Assembly: GCF_000179555.1 (NCBI RefSeq)
Contig: NZ_AECZ01000012.1
Span: forward strand, 60,648-124,647
DNA length: 64,000 nt
Origin: Solidesulfovibrio fructosivorans JJ]
Lineage (GTDB): Bacteria; Desulfobacterota; Desulfovibrionia; Desulfovibrionales; Desulfovibrionaceae
Direction of reading: 5' to 3'
Part shown: in pieces, positions 53,325 through 62,975 of the stretch
Position numbering within the stretch: position 1 is the stretch's first letter
Layout: every line of letters begins with the position of its first letter
Program-made: the position numbers and the translations under genes
The notes under the pieces: model-generated
The model's database searches: none
What the model saw: only the letters and a program-made list of their open reading frames with translations
Told to the model about the DNA's origin: nothing

Positions 53325-53555
53325 CTAGAGCGCCTCGCCGATGCCGTTGCCGGCCGCGCGTCCGCACGGTGACAGGAAAAATTCCCGCGAGCCTCCCGTT
53401 GCCGCATCGGCCGACGGCGCGCGGCCGGGAGCCGCGAACGCCGCCCCGGGCGGGAGGCCCATGGCCTTTATGCTGCTTCCCGGTTTGCTTCCGATCGTGA
53501 TCGCGGGGATGCGGCTTTTCCCTTTGGCGGACAAGTGCCGCGGTGACGTGGCCAT
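53325..53555 (-). CDS. Small 76-aa leader-proximal protein
   Basis: A strong Shine-Dalgarno (AGGAGG, 6 bases before ATG) starts MATSPRHLSAKGKSRI. The protein is Ala/Gly/Ser/Pro-rich with one Cys near its end (FLSPCGRAAG). Stop is 1 base before the ATPase start. It may be a real short protein or a translational leader for the ATPase. No family recognised. Confidence 0.5.
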   Translation of the reverse strand: MATSPRHLSAKGKSRIPAITIGSKPGSSIKAMGLPPGAAFAAPGRAPSADAATGGSREFFLSPCGRAAGNGIGEAL

Positions 53556-53633
53556 GCTTTTCCTCCTGTGGCCCGCCTTGATCGCAAGGCTTTTGGGCTT
53601 GGCGCGAATGCGCGGGGTCTCTTTCGGCGAGAG

Positions 53634-53662
53634 GTGTAAATGATATTCAAAATCATTGTCAA
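53634..53662 (-). promoter_or_regulatory. Promoter with Fur-box-like spacer for the iron cluster
   Basis: On the minus strand a TTGACA -35 (53657-53662) and a TTACAC -10 (53634-53639) are separated by exactly 17 bases. The spacer is an inverted repeat, on the plus strand TGATATT-C-AAAATCA, close to the 7-1-7 Fur consensus TGATAAT-N-ATTATCA. Binding there would block the polymerase. Matches by eye only. Confidence 0.65.
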
Positions 53663-54076
53663 TGTCGGCATTGAGGTCAGCCGCCGTATGGGGAGTGGGG
53701 CGCGGTTTGGGCGGACGCCGCTTTTTTGGCCTCGGGCAAAACGGGGCGTGCTTTGCCGCGCCGCTTCCCAAAACGGGGCAATGTGGTTCCCGGAAAGGCG
53801 CGGGCATGCGGTCTTGCGCATGCCGCGCGGATTTCGAGTCTCAGGCGGGGGATTTTTTGAGAAAAAGGCAAGCGAGGATGCGGTGTTATTGTAATTTTAC
53901 CGTAACATCTCGATATTATGAAATATCCTGAAAAGAAGAGCGTGTGTGATGATATTGTTTCTCATTTTGCGGCAGATGTGATACCGTTGCCACCATAACG
54001 GCCTTTTGCAGCGCGAGGCAACGCAACGGACACGGTCCCGTTCATACCGCATGACGCAAAAAAGGAAGACGACACG
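53663..54076. other. Intergenic region between iron cluster and gadC
   Basis: No convincing gene. The part near gadC (53880-54060) becomes AT-rich and is likely promoter DNA for gadC. No clear hexamers were assigned. Confidence 0.5.
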
Positions 54077-55519
54077 ATGGCGACGAAAAAGAAGATGTCG
54101 GTGTTCACGCTGAGCATGATGACCGTCGCGGCGGTGGTGAGCCTGCGCGGGCTGCCGATGATGGCCAAGGAAGGGCTCTCCCTGGTCTTTTACATCCTCT
54201 TCTCCACCATCATGTTCCTTATCCCGGCATCCCTCGTGGCGGCGGAACTGGGCGGCGCGTTTGGCGAGAAGGGCGGCGGCGTCTATACCTGGGTCAAGGA
54301 AGCGTTCGGTTCCCGCTGGGGATTCACGGCCATATGGCTCCAATGGATCCAGAACGTGGTCTGGTATCCCACGGTGCTCGGTTTTGCGGCCAGCTGTCTG
54401 GCCTACCTCTTTATGCAGCCGGCCATGGCCCAAAACGGCGTCTACACCGGCATCGTGATTCTGGTGTGCTACTGGGCGGCCACCTTCCTGACCCTGGCCG
54501 GCAGCAACGTGGCCAGCTCGGTCACCAAGTACGGCGTGCTGCTCGGCACGGTGCTGCCCGGGGTGGTGGTTATCGTCCTCGGGCTTTTGTGGATCGACCA
54601 GGGCAACCCCATCGCGTTTCTCGGCGCCGGCCCGGCCGCGGACGCCGCCGGCGCGCTGGCCCATCCCCACGCCAGGCTCTTTCCCCACATCACCGGCCTT
54701 GGCAGCGTGGCCTTTCTGGCCGGCATCATCCTGCTTTTCGCCGGCGTCGAGGTCCACGCCGTGCACGCCACCGAACTGGAAAACCCGTCCCGCCAGTTTC
54801 CGGAGAGCATGTTTTTGGCCGCGGCCATTATCTTCCTGCTGTTCATGCTCGGCTCGCTGGCCGTGGCCGCCGTGGTCCCGGCTTCCGAGATCAGCCTCAC
54901 GGCCGGGCTGATGCAGGCGTTCAAGCAGCTCTTCGACAAGTTCGGCATCGGGTTTTTAACGCCGGTCATGGGGCTGCTCGCGGCCTTCGGGGCCATCGGC
55001 GGCGTCATGTCCTGGGTCGGCGGACCGAGCCGGGGCCTGCTCGAGACGGCCAAGCAGGGCGAGATTCCGCCCTTTATGGCCAAGGTCAACAAGAACGGCG
55101 TGCAGATCAACATCCTGCTCATCCAGGGCGTGATCGTCAGCCTGCTCGCCGCCCTCTACTTCATCATGGACAACGTGAGCGTGGCCTTTTTCGTGCTTTC
55201 CGCCATGACCGTCACCCTCTATCTCGTGATGTACATTCTCATGTACGCCGCCGCCATCCGGCTGCGTCTGACCCGTCCCGACCTGCCGCGCTCCTACAAG
55301 GTGCCAGGCGGCGTCGTCGGCATGGGGTTTATCGCCGGCATCGGCCTTCTCGGCGTGGCGTTCTCCCTGGTGGTCGGCTTTTTCCCGCCGACGAACCTTC
55401 CCGTGGGCAATCCGGCCCTGTACGTGGGCCTCGTGGCGGCCGGCCTGGTGGTGTTCGTCGGCCTGCCGCTCGTCATCAACGCCTGCAAGAAACCCGGCTG
55501 GCTTCAGGGCGGCAAGTAG
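54077..55519 (+). CDS. gadC: Glutamate/GABA antiporter (GadC-type APC permease)
   Basis: The 480-aa protein has about twelve hydrophobic helices and APC-family features such as [17 protein letters not shown], then [20 protein letters not shown]. The pattern [19 protein letters not shown] is typical of GadC/YjeM-type antiporters. It exchanges external glutamate for internal GABA. It is followed 35 bases later by gadB, which supports the assignment. Confidence 0.88.
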   Translation: MATKKKMSVFTLSMMTVAAVVSLRGLPMMAKEGLSLVFYILFSTIMFLIPASLVAAELGGAFGEKGGGVYTWVKEAFGSRWGFTAIWLQWIQNVVWYPTVLGFAASCLAYLFMQPAMAQNGVYTGIVILVCYWAATFLTLAGSNVASSVTKYGVLLGTVLPGVVVIVLGLLWIDQGNPIAFLGAGPAADAAGALAHPHARLFPHITGLGSVAFLAGIILLFAGVEVHAVHATELENPSRQFPESMFLAAAIIFLLFMLGSLAVAAVVPASEISLTAGLMQAFKQLFDKFGIGFLTPVMGLLAAFGAIGGVMSWVGGPSRGLLETAKQGEIPPFMAKVNKNGVQINILLIQGVIVSLLAALYFIMDNVSVAFFVLSAMTVTLYLVMYILMYAAAIRLRLTRPDLPRSYKVPGGVVGMGFIAGIGLLGVAFSLVVGFFPPTNLPVGNPALYVGLVAAGLVVFVGLPLVINACKKPGWLQGGK

Positions 55520-55554
55520 GCCGCCGGCGAAACCGCAACGAAGGAGGCGCTTTT

Positions 55555-56949
55555 ATGCCCTTGCATCAGAAAGACACGGTCCGCGACGATCTCCTCGACG
55601 ATGTGTACGCGTCGAGCGACCTTTCGGTGCGCATGCCCAAGTACCGCTTTCCCGAAAAAGAGATCGAGGCCAGACACGCCTATCAGGTCGTGCACGACGA
55701 ACTGATGCTCGACGGCAATTCCCGCCAGAATCTGGCCACCTTCTGTCAGACCTGGGCCGACCCCGAGATTCACCGGTTGATGGACGAATGCCTCGACAAG
55801 AACATGATCGACAAGGACGAGTATCCCCAGACCGCCGAGGTGGAAGCGCGTTGCGTGCACATGCTGGCCGACCTGTGGCACTCGCCAGAGGCCGCCAACA
55901 CCATGGGCTGCTCCACCACCGGTTCGAGCGAGGCGGCCATGCTCGGCGGGCTGGCCATGAAATGGCGCTGGCGGGCCGCCCGCAAGGCAGCCGGCAAACC
56001 GACGGACAAGCCCAACATGATCTGCGGCCCGGTCCAGGTCTGCTGGCACAAGTTCGCCCGCTACTGGGACGTCGAACTGCGCGAAATCCCCATGGAGCGC
56101 GACAGGCTCATCATGAGCCCCGAGGAAGTCATCAAACGCTGCGACGAAAACACCATCGGCGTGGTGCCGACGCTCGGCGTGACCTTCACCTGCCAGTACG
56201 AGCCCGTGGAAGCGGTGTGCAAGGCCCTGGACAAGTACCAGGCCGACACCGGCCACGACATCCCGGTCCATGTGGACGGCGCGAGCGGCGGCTTTCTGGC
56301 CCCGTTCCACGATCCCGGCTTGCTCTGGGATTTCCGGCTGCCCCGGGTTAAATCGATCAACGCCTCGGGCCACAAGTTCGGCCTGTCGCCGCTCGGCGTC
56401 GGCTGGGTGGTGTGGCGCGACGCCAAGGAGCTGCCCGAGGACCTGATCTTCAAAGTCAACTACCTCGGCGGCAACATGCCGACCTTCGCGCTCAACTTCT
56501 CGCGCCCCGGCGGCCAGATCATCGCCCAGTACTACAACTTCCTGCGCCTTGGCCGCGAGGGCTACGACAAGATCCAGTCGGCCTGCTACGACACGGCCGC
56601 CTATCTCGGCGACGCGCTTCGGGAAATCCCGGACTTCGAGGTCATCTACGACGGCCGGGGCGGCATCCCGGCCGTGACCTGGAGCCTTGTCGAAGGGAGC
56701 AAGCACAACTTCAACCTCTACGACCTGTCCGACCGGCTGCGCTCCCGGGGCTGGCAGGTGCCGGCCTATTCCATGCCGCCCCATCGGGAGGACCTCGTGG
56801 TCATGCGCGCCCTGGTCCGCCACGGCTTCAGCCGTGACCTGGCCGACCTCCTGGTCGACGACCTCAAGCGTTGCCTGGCCTACTTCGCCCAAAATCCCGT
56901 GACCCACTCCCTGTCCGCGGAGACGGCCTCGGGGTTCAGCCACACCTAA
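55555..56949 (+). CDS. gadB: Glutamate decarboxylase
   Basis: The 464-aa protein starts at ATG with AAGGAGG upstream and is close in length to E. coli GadB (466). It has [34 protein letters not shown] and the PLP lysine in [15 protein letters not shown] (Lys274). GadB consumes a proton when it decarboxylates glutamate to GABA; with GadC this forms an acid-resistance system. The C-terminus ends in HT, as in enzymes with pH-gated C-terminal plugs. Confidence 0.95.
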   Translation: MPLHQKDTVRDDLLDDVYASSDLSVRMPKYRFPEKEIEARHAYQVVHDELMLDGNSRQNLATFCQTWADPEIHRLMDECLDKNMIDKDEYPQTAEVEARCVHMLADLWHSPEAANTMGCSTTGSSEAAMLGGLAMKWRWRAARKAAGKPTDKPNMICGPVQVCWHKFARYWDVELREIPMERDRLIMSPEEVIKRCDENTIGVVPTLGVTFTCQYEPVEAVCKALDKYQADTGHDIPVHVDGASGGFLAPFHDPGLLWDFRLPRVKSINASGHKFGLSPLGVGWVVWRDAKELPEDLIFKVNYLGGNMPTFALNFSRPGGQIIAQYYNFLRLGREGYDKIQSACYDTAAYLGDALREIPDFEVIYDGRGGIPAVTWSLVEGSKHNFNLYDLSDRLRSRGWQVPAYSMPPHREDLVVMRALVRHGFSRDLADLLVDDLKRCLAYFAQNPVTHSLSAETASGFSHT

Positions 56950-56968
56950 CCCCGCGCCACGTCCCGTT

Positions 56969-56999
56969 CGGCCCCGGATCGATCGATGATCCGGGGCCG
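56969..56999 (+). terminator. Hairpin after gadB
   Basis: A 12-bp perfect stem CGGCCCCGGATC / GATCCGGGGCCG encloses a 7-base loop. No T-run follows, so it may act in RNA stability or weak termination. Confidence 0.6.
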
Positions 57000-57125
57000 G
57001 ACCGTGCCGGCGCGGCCCGTTTGAGGTCCATGGATGCCGATTTGAGGCAGCCGCCCCAGCCAACCCGTTTGCGTTCTGGAAAAGACGGACGCATTTTTCC
57101 AGGACACCCCAGCAGGAACACCGCC

Positions 57126-58556
57126 ATGCCCCGATTCCGGTTCGCCGCTCTCGTTTTCGTCGCCGCCTGCTTGTTCGCCCCCGCCGCCTCGGCCGCAACC
57201 TCGGTTTCCATGTACGGCGATTTTCGCGTGCAGGGCACGTTTTTCAGCAATCAGAACTACACCGGCTGGAACGCGGACGGCACCCGGACCGCGGACACCA
57301 TGAACATCTGGCAGCGCCTGCGCCTGCATGTCGATCTCGCCGCCAACGAAAACTTGGCCTTTCGCCTCGGGCTTCGCGTCAACAACCAGACCTGGGGCCA
57401 CGGCACCCTGACGGCGGCCAATCCGACGACCGCCATCGAGCCCTACCAGTGCTATCTCCAGTTCACCCTGCCCGAGACGGCCATCAAGGTGACCGCCGGC
57501 TACCAGCCCCTGTCCCTGCCGCACAACGCCGTCTTCTACGACTCCGTGGTGCTCGGCACGGACTCGGGCAACAGCGACGCGGCCGCCCTGGTCGTCAGCG
57601 CGCCGCTGATCGCGGACCGGCTCGACGTCACGGCCGGCTACGCCCGGCTGGTGGACACCAACCGGACCTACGACGGCACAACCACGCAAGTCGGCGACGA
57701 GTTGGACTTCACCTTCCTCACGCTGCCGGTGACGGTCGCGGGCACGCATTTCACGCCCTGGGGCGCGGTGGCCATCCTCGGCCGATCCGCCGACCTGCCG
57801 AGCCCCATGGGGAACAGCCTGCTTTCGGCCAGTTCCTACGCCGGGGCGACGGCGTTTTCCAACAACCAGAACGCGGCGCTTTGGGCCGGTTTTTCCCTGG
57901 ACGCCGAGCTGCCGTTGTCGCTCAAGTTCTATGCCGACGCGGTCTACGGCGACGCCTTCGCCGCCGACCGGGAGCGCTTCCACCGGCGCGGCTGGTTCGC
58001 GGACGCGGGACTGGAATATACCGGCTTTACCGCCTTTGCGCCGCAGTTGTTCGGCTGGTACGGCAGCGGCGAGGATTCCGGGCTGTCCGACGGCTCCGAG
58101 CGGCTGCCCGCCATCAACACGATATGGGGACCCGCGGGCTCGTTTCTTTTCAACGCCGACCAGTACCTGACCCAGGCCGCCATGAACACCACGCCCCAGG
58201 GCAGCATGGGTCTGGTCCTCAACTTCGCCCGCATCAGCGTTTTGCCCCGCCTGACCTCCCTGGTCGCCTTTTCCTACGCCACGGGCACCAGTTCGCCGGC
58301 GGGCCTGCGCAAGGCCGTGGCCCTGACGGGCGGCCCCGGCAGTTACGTGACCATGGGGCGGGATCTCGCCGAGGGGGAGCGGCTCTATTCCATCGCCTGG
58401 GAGCACGTGTACGCCCTGACCGACGCCCTGAACCTGATCGGCGAAACCGGCTGGGCCCATCCCGAAGGGTTCCACTCGAGCATCTGGGGACATCGTATGG
58501 TGCATCAGGCCGGCGACGCCTGGCAGGCGGCGCTTGGCATCATCTATACCTTTTAA
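57126..58556 (+). CDS. Outer-membrane porin (Desulfovibrio homotrimeric type)
   Basis: The 476-aa start MPRFRFAALVFVAACLF has a signal peptide cut near ASAA. The mature protein begins TSVSMYGDFRVQGTFFSNQN, a start typical of Desulfovibrio outer-membrane homotrimeric porins, and ends QAALGIIYTF with a terminal Phe. It follows gadBC and may admit glutamate or glutamine to the periplasm, which is inference. Confidence 0.87.
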   Translation: MPRFRFAALVFVAACLFAPAASAATSVSMYGDFRVQGTFFSNQNYTGWNADGTRTADTMNIWQRLRLHVDLAANENLAFRLGLRVNNQTWGHGTLTAANPTTAIEPYQCYLQFTLPETAIKVTAGYQPLSLPHNAVFYDSVVLGTDSGNSDAAALVVSAPLIADRLDVTAGYARLVDTNRTYDGTTTQVGDELDFTFLTLPVTVAGTHFTPWGAVAILGRSADLPSPMGNSLLSASSYAGATAFSNNQNAALWAGFSLDAELPLSLKFYADAVYGDAFAADRERFHRRGWFADAGLEYTGFTAFAPQLFGWYGSGEDSGLSDGSERLPAINTIWGPAGSFLFNADQYLTQAAMNTTPQGSMGLVLNFARISVLPRLTSLVAFSYATGTSSPAGLRKAVALTGGPGSYVTMGRDLAEGERLYSIAWEHVYALTDALNLIGETGWAHPEGFHSSIWGHRMVHQAGDAWQAALGIIYTF

Positions 58557-58628
58557 CGCGTGGCGCGCTCGGTCGTCTTGCGATGCGCCGCCACGGCCGG
58601 ATGCTTTGCCGGCCCAAGGAGTGCCCGC

Positions 58629-60113
58629 ATGAAAAGCCGGATGTTGCCTCCGCTCGTCCTCACCGTATGGATCGTCGGCCTGTCCTGCGCCGTGGCCCTG
58701 GCACAGTGTCCGATCAGCGCGCCGCGGCTCACCACGAACCCCAATTTCGATGTCGTCGTCACCCGCGTGGCGCCTGTTTTGTCCTTTAAAAACGCCACGG
58801 GCGGCCAGGGGAAACGCGTCTACGAAATCCAGCTCGCCCGCGACAAGGCGTTCGCGGTCGGCCGCCTCGACTACACGCTGCCGGAAAACCCCGAAGGCGT
58901 CAGCGCCCTGGCCATTTCCGAGCAAAAGCCCCTGGCGGATGGGACCCGCTGGTACTGGCGCGTGCGGGCCACGGACGAGAAGGGCGCGCACGGGCCCTGG
59001 GCGGTCAGCCGGTTTTCGGTGGATACGGCGAGCGACAAGGCCTTCATGGACCTGACCCGGGCCGTGCCCGTGAGCGTGAAGGTTTCGAGCGGCTCGGACC
59101 CGAAAAATCTCATCGACTATACCGACCAGGGCCTTTCCACCCAGTGGCGGGCCGCGCCTCCGGGTCCGGACAGGGCCTGGGTGGAGCTGGATCTGGGGCG
59201 GAGGCGGACCATAAGCCGCATCTGGATGCTGGCCGATTCCGGCAGCCGGGACGGCTGGCCGGTGGCCTTCCGCTGGCTGGCGAGCCCCGACGGCGTTGCC
59301 TGGAAGGAGGTCGTCAAGGTCACCGACGGCGATACCTACCGCTTCATTCTCGATGTCGACGGGGTTTCGGCCCGTTTCTGGCGGCTGGAGATCAGCGACT
59401 GGACCGGCTATGCCCCGGGCATAAACGAGCTGCTGCTGTATTCTCCGGGGCATCCTCCCGTGCCGAGCCCGCCGTCCGGGCCGTATGTCCTCGTCATCGG
59501 CAACCAGCACAACGGCGCGACGTTTACGGAGCTGGCCGCGCGCGTCCATGAGATGGTCCCGGAACTGGCGACCGTGACCGTGCCGTATTACGAAGCGAGC
59601 ATGGCCCTGTACGAGGCGCTTGCGAAAAAGCCGGTGGCCATTTTGCTCAGCGGCAACAACGCCGACTACAACGACCTGCCCATGTTCGAATACAACGGCG
59701 AATTCGAGATCATTCGCGCCGCGCCGGTTCCCATCCTCGGCATTTGCGCCGGGCACCAGATGCTTTCCTTCGCCTCGGGCTACACCCGTGTGCGCTCCAT
59801 GGGGCATTCCGACATTTCCGCCATGGAAAAGCCGGACCGGTACGCGGAGATCCGCACCCTCGTCGACGATCCACTGTTCAAGGGCCTGCCCCAGCCCTTC
59901 ACCGCGCCGGAAGTGCACGGCTGGGCCGTGTACGACCTGCCGCCGGGGTTCGAAGTGGTGGCCGAGTCCACGTACATCCAGGCCGTGCGCGGCCGGGACG
60001 GACGTCTGTACGGAACGCAGTTCCACCCGGAGATCAAGGTTTCCTACAACCAGGCGGAAAATGTGCTGCGGCGCTTTCTGCGGGACGCCCTGTCGCGATC
60101 GCAACCGCGTTGA
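58629..60113 (+). CDS. Exported class I glutamine amidotransferase with discoidin-like domain
   Basis: The 494-aa start MKSRMLPPLVLTVWIVG has AAGGAG upstream and a signal peptide ending near ALAQ. An FN3-like segment (WYWRVRATDEKGAHGP) is followed by a discoidin/F5-8C-like domain (TQWRAAPPGPDRAWVELDLG, RFWRLEISDWTGYAPG). A GATase1 domain then has GICAGHQMLSF (nucleophile Cys373) and TQFHPEIKVSY (His466, Glu468), the complete catalytic triad. An exported glutaminase-like enzyme is unusual. Near gadBC and a porin it could supply glutamate and ammonia in the periplasm, which is inference. Confidence 0.8.
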   Translation: MKSRMLPPLVLTVWIVGLSCAVALAQCPISAPRLTTNPNFDVVVTRVAPVLSFKNATGGQGKRVYEIQLARDKAFAVGRLDYTLPENPEGVSALAISEQKPLADGTRWYWRVRATDEKGAHGPWAVSRFSVDTASDKAFMDLTRAVPVSVKVSSGSDPKNLIDYTDQGLSTQWRAAPPGPDRAWVELDLGRRRTISRIWMLADSGSRDGWPVAFRWLASPDGVAWKEVVKVTDGDTYRFILDVDGVSARFWRLEISDWTGYAPGINELLLYSPGHPPVPSPPSGPYVLVIGNQHNGATFTELAARVHEMVPELATVTVPYYEASMALYEALAKKPVAILLSGNNADYNDLPMFEYNGEFEIIRAAPVPILGICAGHQMLSFASGYTRVRSMGHSDISAMEKPDRYAEIRTLVDDPLFKGLPQPFTAPEVHGWAVYDLPPGFEVVAESTYIQAVRGRDGRLYGTQFHPEIKVSYNQAENVLRRFLRDALSRSQPR

Positions 60114-60152
60114 TACAAGAAATACCGCCCCGTCTTGCGTGAACCTGTTCTC

Positions 60153-60223
60153 CTTTTTGAAAGTTTTTGGGAGGGGAGAGCGCGAGAGGGGGACACTTTT
60201 TTCAAAAAGGGTCCCCCTCTCGC
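60153..60223 (+). repeat. GC-rich palindromic repeat, copy A
   Basis: A conserved 5' module TTTTTGAAAGTTTTTGGGAG at 60153-60172 precedes a long palindrome GCGAGAGGGGGAC / GTCCCCCTCTCGC at 60182-60223. Related units at 62976-63147 and 63943-64000 share the module TTTGAAAGTTTTTG and G-rich/T-run hairpins. The hairpin likely ends transcription of the preceding gene. Confidence 0.7.
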
Positions 60224-60292
60224 ATCTCCGTTTCTTCCCCTCCTCCTCATTGACAGGGGACTGGAATTGGGCCATTGACGGGCCGATTTGTG

Positions 60293-60470
60293 GTAAAGGA
60301 CCTTTCGAGAAACGGAAGACGGTGCGAATCCGTCGCAGACGCGCTGCTGTGATCGGGGTTTGGCGGCGGTTCTCCACTGGGTCGGGCGAAAGCCGGCCTG
60401 GGAAGGAAGCCTCCGGATGCTGATGGTCCCTTTGGGGACCGCCCCGTAAGCCAGAAGACGCCTCGAATCG
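60293..60470 (+). promoter_or_regulatory. Cobalamin riboswitch controlling metE
   Basis: The aptamer core is ACGGAAGACGGTGCGAATCC, then GCAGACGCGCTGCTGTGATC, CTCCACTGGG, TGGGAAGGAAGCC and the 3' box AGCCAGAAGACGCCTC. This fits the B12 class. It lies 190 bases upstream of metE and precedes a strong terminator, so B12 should switch metE off. Confidence 0.93.
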
Positions 60471-60550
60471 GTCGGTATCCAGGCCTCGCGACATGGGCCG
60501 GAGTGACCGTTGCGCCGGACGCGTTCGCGTTCCCGGATCGTCACCCGTGG

Positions 60551-60583
60551 CCCGTTCCCCGCATGTTGGGGACGGGTTTTTTT
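60551..60583 (+). terminator. Intrinsic terminator in the metE leader (riboswitch platform)
   Basis: CCCGTTCCCC / GGGGACGGG (one bulged T) followed by TTTTTTT forms a strong intrinsic terminator between the riboswitch and metE. It is the likely expression platform. Confidence 0.9.
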
Positions 60584-60660
60584 GTTGCGTGCCGTTTTTT
60601 GGTCATGCCGGCCGACGCCAACCGCCCGTGGACCACCCGGGCCAACAAGGAGCACGTTGC

Positions 60661-62961
60661 ATGGTGACGCATTTGCTGGGATTTCCGCGCATGGGGCGGG
60701 GTCGGGAACTCAAGGCCGCCCTTGAAGCGTACTGGGCCGGCGGGATCGACGCCGCCGCCCTCGGGGAACGGACCGCCGCCTTGCGGCTTTCGCATTGGAC
60801 GCTTGCGCGCGAGGCCGGCATCGACCTCGTGCCGGTCGGCGATTTTTCCCTCTACGACCACATGCTCGACATGGCCTGCCTGCTGGGTGCGGTGCCGGAG
60901 CGCTTCGGCCATGCCGGCGGGGAGGCGTCCCTCGACACCTTTTTCGCCATGGCCCGGGGCGTCCAGGACGGAACGCGCGACGTGGCGGCCATGGAGATGA
61001 CCAAGTGGTTCGACACCAACTACCACTACATCGTGCCGGAGTTCACGCCGGGGCAGCGTCTTGCCGTGGTCGGGTCGAAAATCTTCGACGAGGCGCGCCA
61101 GGCCGCCCAGGCCGGGTTCGCGGCCAAGGCCGTGCTGCCCGGGCCTTTCACCTTTCTCATGCTCGGCAAGAGCGTTTCTCCCGGCTTCGACCGCTTTTCG
61201 CTGCTCCCGGACCTGCTTGAGGCCTACCGGGACATCCTCGGCCGCCTGGGCGCGCTGTGCCCCTGGATCGAACTCGACGAGCCCATCCTGGCCCAGGACC
61301 CGCCCGAAGCCCTGGCCGGGCCGTTTAAGGAGGCGTACGGCGATCTGGCCAGGGCCGCCGGTCCGGCGAAGGTGATGCTCGCCACCTACTTCGGCGGCAT
61401 CGCCCACAACCTGTCCTGGGTGGAAGGGCTGCCCCTCGGCGCGCTCCATATCGACTGCGTGCGCGACCCGACCCAGATCGCCTTGGTCGCCAAGGCGCTG
61501 TCCCCGGAGACCGCCTTGTCGCTGGGGCTCGTGGACGGGCGCAACATCTGGCGCGTGGACGCGGCCGCCGCCCTGGCGCGCATCGAGCTCGCGGCGGACC
61601 ACGTCGGGGCGAAGCGCCTCATGCTCGCGCCGTCGTGTTCGCTGCTGCATTGCCCGGTGGACCTCGAGGCGGAAAGCGCCCTCGACCCGACCATTCGCAG
61701 TTGGATGGCCTTTGCCGTGCAGAAATGCCGCGAGGTGCGCCTGCTGGCCGATGCCGCCGCGCCCGGCGGGCCTGAGCGTTCGGAGGTGGCCGCCGCCCTG
61801 GCCGCCAACCGGGCCGCCTGGGAAAGCCGGCGGGAAAGCGGGGTCGCGACCGACGCGGCCGTGCGCCATCGGGTGGAGGCCATCACCGTGGACATGTTCC
61901 ACCGGCCGGCTCCGTACAAGGAACGCGCCGGATTGCAGGCGGCCGCCCTTTCCCTGCCGCCCGTCCCCACCACCACCATCGGCTCCTTCCCCCAGACGCC
62001 GGAGATCCGGCAGGCCCGGCGGCGCGCCAAAACCGGCGAGATGGACGCCGCCGCCTACGAAACATTCCTCAAGGAGACCATCGCCGACGTGGTGGCCCGG
62101 CAGGAGGCGCTCGGCCTCGACGTGCTGGTGCACGGCGAACCCGAACGAAACGACATGGTGGAGTATTTCGGCGAGCGGCTCGCCGGCTTCTGCTTCACGA
62201 AAAACGGCTGGGTGCAAAGCTACGGCGCGCGTTGCGTCAAGCCGCCGGTCATCTACGGCGACGTGTCGCGCCCCGGCCCCATGACCGTGGACTGGTCGAC
62301 CTATGCCGCGTCCCTCACCAAGAAGCCCATGAAGGGCATGCTCACCGGCCCGGCGACCATCCTGTGCTGGAGCTTCGTGCGCGACGACCAGCCCCGCGAG
62401 ACCACGCGCCGGCAGATCGCCCTGGCCATGCGCGACGAGGTGGCGGATCTGGAGCGGGCCGGGTTGCGCGTGATCCAGATCGACGAGCCGGCCCTGCGCG
62501 AGGGGCTGCCGCTGCGGCGCAAGGACTGGGAGATGGCCCTGGCCCTGGCCGTGGACGATTTCCGGCTGACCGCCGCCGTGGCCAAACCGGAAACGCAGAT
62601 CCACACCCACATGTGCTACGCGGAATTCAACGACATCGTGCCGTCCATCGCCGCCATGGACGCCGACGTCATCAGCATCGAGGCCAGCCGCAGCCGCATG
62701 GAGCTTCTGACCGCCTTCGCGGACTTCCAATATCCCAACGAGATCGGTCCCGGGCTCTACGACATCCACAGCCCGCGTGTGCCGTCGGTCGAGGAGATGG
62801 AAGCGCTGCTCAAACGCGCGGCCGAGGTCATCCCGCCCGAACGGCTGTGGGCCAACCCTGATTGCGGGCTCAAGACCCGGGCCTGGCCGGAAGTCTCGGC
62901 CGCCCTGGCCAATATGGTGGAAGCAGCCCGCCGCGTCCGCGCGGTGTTGTTGAAGAGGTAA
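60661..62961 (+). CDS. metE: Cobalamin-independent methionine synthase
   Basis: The 766-aa protein starts MVTHLLGFPRMGRGRELKAA with AAGGAG upstream and has the usual MetE length. The N-terminal half carries EMTKWFDTNYHYIVPE. The C-terminal half has TTTIGSFPQTPEIRQARR, HGEPERNDMVEYFGE, and the zinc ligands in HTHMCYAEFND and NPDCGLKTR. It transfers the methyl of 5-methyl-tetrahydropteroyltri-glutamate to homocysteine without B12. It is controlled by the riboswitch and terminator upstream. A broken copy of its 3' end lies at 16527-16842. Confidence 0.96.
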   Translation: MVTHLLGFPRMGRGRELKAALEAYWAGGIDAAALGERTAALRLSHWTLAREAGIDLVPVGDFSLYDHMLDMACLLGAVPERFGHAGGEASLDTFFAMARGVQDGTRDVAAMEMTKWFDTNYHYIVPEFTPGQRLAVVGSKIFDEARQAAQAGFAAKAVLPGPFTFLMLGKSVSPGFDRFSLLPDLLEAYRDILGRLGALCPWIELDEPILAQDPPEALAGPFKEAYGDLARAAGPAKVMLATYFGGIAHNLSWVEGLPLGALHIDCVRDPTQIALVAKALSPETALSLGLVDGRNIWRVDAAAALARIELAADHVGAKRLMLAPSCSLLHCPVDLEAESALDPTIRSWMAFAVQKCREVRLLADAAAPGGPERSEVAAALAANRAAWESRRESGVATDAAVRHRVEAITVDMFHRPAPYKERAGLQAAALSLPPVPTTTIGSFPQTPEIRQARRRAKTGEMDAAAYETFLKETIADVVARQEALGLDVLVHGEPERNDMVEYFGERLAGFCFTKNGWVQSYGARCVKPPVIYGDVSRPGPMTVDWSTYAASLTKKPMKGMLTGPATILCWSFVRDDQPRETTRRQIALAMRDEVADLERAGLRVIQIDEPALREGLPLRRKDWEMALALAVDDFRLTAAVAKPETQIHTHMCYAEFNDIVPSIAAMDADVISIEASRSRMELLTAFADFQYPNEIGPGLYDIHSPRVPSVEEMEALLKRAAEVIPPERLWANPDCGLKTRAWPEVSAALANMVEAARRVRAVLLKR

Positions 62962-62975
62962 AGAGCCTCCGGCGG

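Noticed and set aside
56946..60494. 1182-codon open frame on the minus strand opposite the porin and GATase genes
   Set aside because: Antisense of two well-supported genes in high-GC DNA. It has no recognisable domain.
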